A stretch of 8,639 bases of DNA from Paracoccaceae bacterium (GTDB taxonomy: Bacteria; Pseudomonadota; Alphaproteobacteria; Rhodobacterales; Rhodobacteraceae), in contig JALSHK010000475.1 in assembly GCA_026982275.1 (NCBI GenBank), positions 1-8,639 on the forward strand, read 5' to 3'. The notes under the pieces are model-generated. The model did no database searches. It was not told where the DNA came from and worked only from the letters and a program-made list of their open reading frames with translations. Both the position numbers and the translations under genes were made by a program. Positions within the stretch are counted from its first letter, which is position 1, and each line of letters begins with the position of its first letter. Below are positions 6,796 through 8,639 of the stretch, one piece after another.

Positions 6796-7818
6796 TCAAT
6801 TCCCCTTTTGCCGCGCCTTGAAGCGCTTGTATTCCTTGAGCCACGCCGCCGCGAAGCTCTCCAATTCCTCTGCCGTGGTGCCGGGGCCAATGCTGACCCT
6901 GATCGCACTTCCGGCGGTTATCTCGTCATAGCCCATGGCCTTCAGCACCCTTGAGGCCTTGACCTTGCCGCTAGAACAAGCCGACCCCGCCGATACCGCA
7001 AACCCCGCCAAATCCATCTGCATCACCTGCGTTTCGGCCTTCCAGCCCTTCACCGCAAAGTAGCTGGTATTGGGCAGGCGCGCAGCGTCTTTTCCAAATA
7101 TGATCAGCTCCGGCACCTCGTTCAAGAGCCGCTCCTCAAATACATTACGATTTTGCTCAACTATTTGCCAGACCCCATCCGCGAGGTCTTTTGCCGCAGC
7201 TTCAGCGGCGGCCCCCATACCCGCAATACCGATAATGTTTTCTGTTCCGGAGCGCCGACCCATTTCCTGCCCGCCCCCTTTTATGGCCGCCAGCACTTCG
7301 GTGCCTTTTTGCACCACCAGCGCCCCCGCACCCTTTGGTCCGCCGAATTTATGGCCAGAGACCAGCGCGCGCACCGCGCCGCTCCAATCAAAAGCATAAG
7401 GGATTTTGCCAATTGCCTGCACGGCATCCACCAGGCCCAGGCCTTCAGGCAGATCGTGGATTACACCGGTCTCGCCATTGGCCTGTTGCCATGCGGTTTT
7501 TTCCAGCTCGGCAGAATTTTTGCCTTCGGTATAGGCCAGCACGCAGCTATGCTCGCAGGCGGGGCTGTCAAAGCCATTACCGTCCAGCACCAAAGCTGCG
7601 GCCTCTGTGGCTGAACCTGTAAATACAATATCCGCGCTGCCGGCCCCGATCGCATCGGCAATCTGCGTGCGTGCCCGCTCCACAATTGCCTTGGCGGCCC
7701 GCCCCTCGGCATGCACGCTGCTTGGATTACCAAGGCAATCCATCGCCACCAGCATTGCATCCCGCGCTTCCGGCCTGAGCGGTGCTGTGGCGTTCCAATC
7801 CAGATAGATGCGTTTCAT
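6796..7818 (-). CDS. Compact class I (IscS/NifS-like) cysteine desulfurase
   Basis: PLP-dependent enzyme expected to release sulfur from cysteine for cluster assembly. The 340-aa protein keeps H90 (EHSC), D131 and Q134 (VDAVQAIGK), the Schiff-base lysine K157 (SGHKFGGPKGAGAL), GGGQEMGRRSGTEN (181-194) and the mobile-loop cysteine C281 in SAGSACSSGK, the class I pattern. It is about 64 residues shorter than E. coli IscS (404 aa). Roughly 35 of these are lost between H90 and D131, 14 before H90 and 17 after C281; the lysine-to-cysteine spacing is normal. The usual NNExG motif reads NGETG (114-118), putting glycine where IscS has the asparagine that contacts PLP. I chose the ATG at 7818, in a 4-nt ATGA overlap with the regulator; upstream codons would add 11 unlikely residues. 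Activity and sulfur recipient are uncertain. Confidence 0.92.
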   Translation of the reverse strand: MKRIYLDWNATAPLRPEARDAMLVAMDCLGNPSSVHAEGRAAKAIVERARTQIADAIGAGSADIVFTGSATEAAALVLDGNGFDSPACEHSCVLAYTEGKNSAELEKTAWQQANGETGVIHDLPEGLGLVDAVQAIGKIPYAFDWSGAVRALVSGHKFGGPKGAGALVVQKGTEVLAAIKGGGQEMGRRSGTENIIGIAGMGAAAEAAAKDLADGVWQIVEQNRNVFEERLLNEVPELIIFGKDAARLPNTSYFAVKGWKAETQVMQMDLAGFAVSAGSACSSGKVKASRVLKAMGYDEITAGSAIRVSIGPGTTAEELESFAAAWLKEYKRFKARQKGN

Positions 7819-8309
7819 TTTGGCTCGCAGCCACAAGTATCCGGCCCGCAATCCTCATCGACCAGCTCGATAAAGCTGGGCACAGCCGCGCAAGGGACCA
7901 TAGAATCCGCTGCAATATCGCAAAGCCGGGTCTGGTGCAAAAATACATAGACATGGGCTGAAAGCTGCTCCCAGAGCTTGTCGGTGAGCTGTTGTGCTTC
8001 TGTGCCCGCCTGCGCCCCGCTTACCCCGGCACCGCGCGTCATGGCATCCATATTCTCGTCCACAGCCCCGAGAATCTCGGAAATCCGGATACTGTCACAG
8101 GAGCGCGCCAGGCGATAGCCGCCCCCGGGGCCGCGAACGGATTCCACGATTTTGGCGCGCCGCAACTTCACAAAGAGCTGCTCCAGATAGGCCAGCGAAA
8201 TATCCTGCCGCTCGGAAATCTCCGAAAGCGATACCAGACCATCCGTGCCGAAATTGGCCAAATCGGTAAGGGCAATCATCGCATATCGGCCTTTTGTGCT
8301 GAGTTTCAT
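7815..8309 (-). CDS. iscR: Rrf2/IscR-family transcriptional regulator of the suf operon
   Basis: Winged-helix DNA-binding regulator of 164 aa, probably controlling its own operon in response to Fe-S cluster or iron status. The N-terminal MKLSTKGRYAM and the wing with RGPGGGYRLAR (59-69) are hallmarks of the family; helix-turn-helix residues lie at about 28-50 (SLSEISERQDISLAYLEQLF). The cluster-binding segment of E. coli IscR, with three cysteines and a histidine around residues 92-107, has no cysteine here; residues 85-110 are glycine-, alanine- and threonine-rich. Cysteines occur instead at 71, 130, 140, and in the tail at 154, 159 and 161 (CGPDTCGC). The ATG at 8309 has a GGAGAGG ribosome site; the open frame continues upstream to 8615 but would run through the promoter and the divergent gene. 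First gene of the operon. Confidence 0.94.
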   Translation of the reverse strand: MKLSTKGRYAMIALTDLANFGTDGLVSLSEISERQDISLAYLEQLFVKLRRAKIVESVRGPGGGYRLARSCDSIRISEILGAVDENMDAMTRGAGVSGAQAGTEAQQLTDKLWEQLSAHVYVFLHQTRLCDIAADSMVPCAAVPSFIELVDEDCGPDTCGCEPK

Positions 8310-8340
8310 GCCCTCTCCCCTATGTGGCTGTTGACGCAAG

Positions 8341-8366
8341 CCAAGCGAAACCTTAACTACGCTTGG
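8341..8366 (-). repeat. Inverted repeat in the iscR leader, possible RNA hairpin or operator
   Basis: The arms ccaagcg (8341-8347) and cgcttgg (8360-8366) are perfect 7-nt inverted repeats around a 12-nt loop. If transcription starts near 8391, the element falls within the 5' leader of the suf operon, about 31 nt before the iscR start codon, and could fold into a hairpin. No T-run follows, so it is not an intrinsic terminator. It may equally be a dyad operator for the adjacent regulator. The repeat is directly visible; the function is guesswork. Confidence 0.45.
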
Positions 8367-8372
8367 TAGGTG

Positions 8373-8452
8373 GCGTATTTTACCACCGTTCAAAACCCTT
8401 TTAAGAAACCCGAGTGAAAAGGTCAATCTTTCATGTCGGTGCCAAAATACGC
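8373..8452. repeat. 16-nt inverted repeat flanking the suf promoter (candidate regulator sites)
   Basis: The plus-strand sequence gcgtattttaccaccg (8373-8388) recurs on the minus strand at 8437-8452 as GCGTATTTTGGCACCG, with 14 of 16 positions identical. The copies are in opposite orientation with centres 64 nt apart, close to six helical turns. One copy lies just upstream of the -35 element of the operon promoter, the other covers the first transcribed bases. The inner copy also sits in a local dyad, ggtgg-9 nt-ccacc (8369-8387). This is what paired operator sites would look like, most simply for the IscR-like protein encoded next to it; that link is inference. The outer copy also lies directly before the hydrolase ribosome site, so it could affect that gene too. 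Confidence 0.5.
8398..8426 (-). promoter_or_regulatory. Sigma-70-type promoter of the iscR-suf operon
   Basis: On the minus strand, TTGACC (8421-8426) matches the -35 consensus in five of six bases and is separated by exactly 17 nt from TAAAAG (8398-8403), a fair -10 element. Transcription would begin near 8391, giving a leader of about 82 nt before the iscR ATG at 8309. It is the best promoter-like pair in the 156-nt divergent region, and all nine genes down to sufS could be transcribed from it. The flanking inverted repeat at 8373-8388 and 8437-8452 suggests that access of RNA polymerase is regulated. Confidence 0.65.
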
Positions 8453-8465
8453 GGAGTGATGCAGC

Positions 8466-8639
8466 ATGCCCGAGGTAATATTTCCTGGTCCTGAAGGACG
8501 GCTCGAAGGCCGGTATCATCCGCAAAAGTCCAAGGATGCCCCGATAGCCATCATCCTGCACCCACACCCTGAAATGGGAGGCACGATGAACAACAAGGTG
8601 GTCTATAACCTGCATTACAAGTTTTACGAAATGGGCTTC
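8466..8639 (+). CDS. Alpha/beta hydrolase, N-terminal part, cut by window edge
   Basis: Divergently transcribed from the suf operon. Only the first 58 codons are present. They begin MPEVIFPGPEGRLEGRYHP, a short two-stranded opening, then a hydrophobic strand IAIILHPHP (28-36) and MGGTMNNKVVYNLH (38-51). The HPHP segment after a buried strand, followed by GGTMNN, is the oxyanion-hole region of a small dienelactone-hydrolase/acyl-peptidase-like alpha/beta hydrolase subgroup. The nucleophile, acid and histidine of the triad lie beyond the window, so activity cannot be judged and the substrate is unknown. The ATG at 8466 is supported by GGAG at 8453-8456; an ATG at 8459 is in another frame. To my recollection a related hydrolase sits beside iscR-suf in other Rhodobacterales, so a functional link is possible, but the divergent region may simply be shared. 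Confidence 0.85.
   Translation, partial: MPEVIFPGPEGRLEGRYHPQKSKDAPIAIILHPHPEMGGTMNNKVVYNLHYKFYEMGF

Noticed and set aside
7819..7851. Start 11 codons upstream for the cysteine desulfurase
   Set aside because: Homologous proteins begin near KRIYLDWNAT; the ATG at 7818 forms a typical ATGA overlap.
8331..8358. Plus-strand promoter for the hydrolase: TTGACG (8331-8336), 16 nt, TTAACT (8353-8358)
   Set aside because: The -35 is good but the -10 matches only three of six bases and the leader would exceed 100 nt, crossing the suf promoter; too weak to list.
8310..8615. Upstream extension of the iscR reading frame to 266 aa
   Set aside because: The family-typical MKLSTKGRYAM start at 8309 has a strong GGAGAGG site; the extension would run through the promoter, the inverted repeat and the opposite-strand hydrolase.

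Overview
The window looks like chromosomal DNA of an alphaproteobacterium, most likely of the order Rhodobacterales. This rests on gene order (an iscR-type regulator, a short cysteine desulfurase, sufB, an unknown ORF, sufC, sufD, YIP1-type membrane proteins and sufS), on a divergent alpha/beta hydrolase next to the regulator, and on protein sequences that read like that group. The assignment is by recognition, without a database search. Base composition is moderately GC-rich and uniform, and I see no tRNA, rRNA, insertion sequence, phage gene or CRISPR array.

Layout. Almost everything lies on the minus strand. From right to left: a Rrf2/IscR-family regulator (7815-8309), a compact class I (IscS/NifS-like) cysteine desulfurase (6796-7818), sufB (5275-6795), an unrecognised 133-aa ORF (4874-5275), sufC (4076-4837), sufD (2790-4079), two tandem YIP1-like membrane proteins (2224-2793 and 1503-2219) and sufS (270-1490). 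Junctions are overlaps of 1 or 4 nt or gaps of at most 36 nt, so these nine genes look like one translationally coupled operon. After a 111-nt gap comes the start of dihydrolipoamide dehydrogenase (1-158), cut by the left edge. On the right, a divergent alpha/beta hydrolase begins at 8466 and is cut by the right edge.

How it works together. The operon is a SUF iron-sulfur cluster assembly system. Cysteine desulfurases take sulfur from cysteine; the SufB-SufC-SufD ATPase/scaffold complex builds the cluster; the IscR-like protein probably senses cluster or iron status and controls its own operon. The 156-nt divergent intergenic region (8310-8465) holds a good sigma-70-type promoter (TTGACC, 17 nt, TAAAAG) for the operon. 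It is flanked by a 16-nt inverted repeat (14/16 matching) and followed by a possible leader hairpin. These are plausible regulator sites.

The most unusual points are the unknown 133-aa ORF between sufB and sufC, the paired membrane proteins inside the operon, the shortened cysteine desulfurase with an atypical cofactor-contact position, the regulator lacking the usual three-cysteine motif, and the absence of sufE, sufT or sufA-type genes next to sufS. I see no wholly new system; the core is a recognisable SUF operon with uncharacterised accessory genes.
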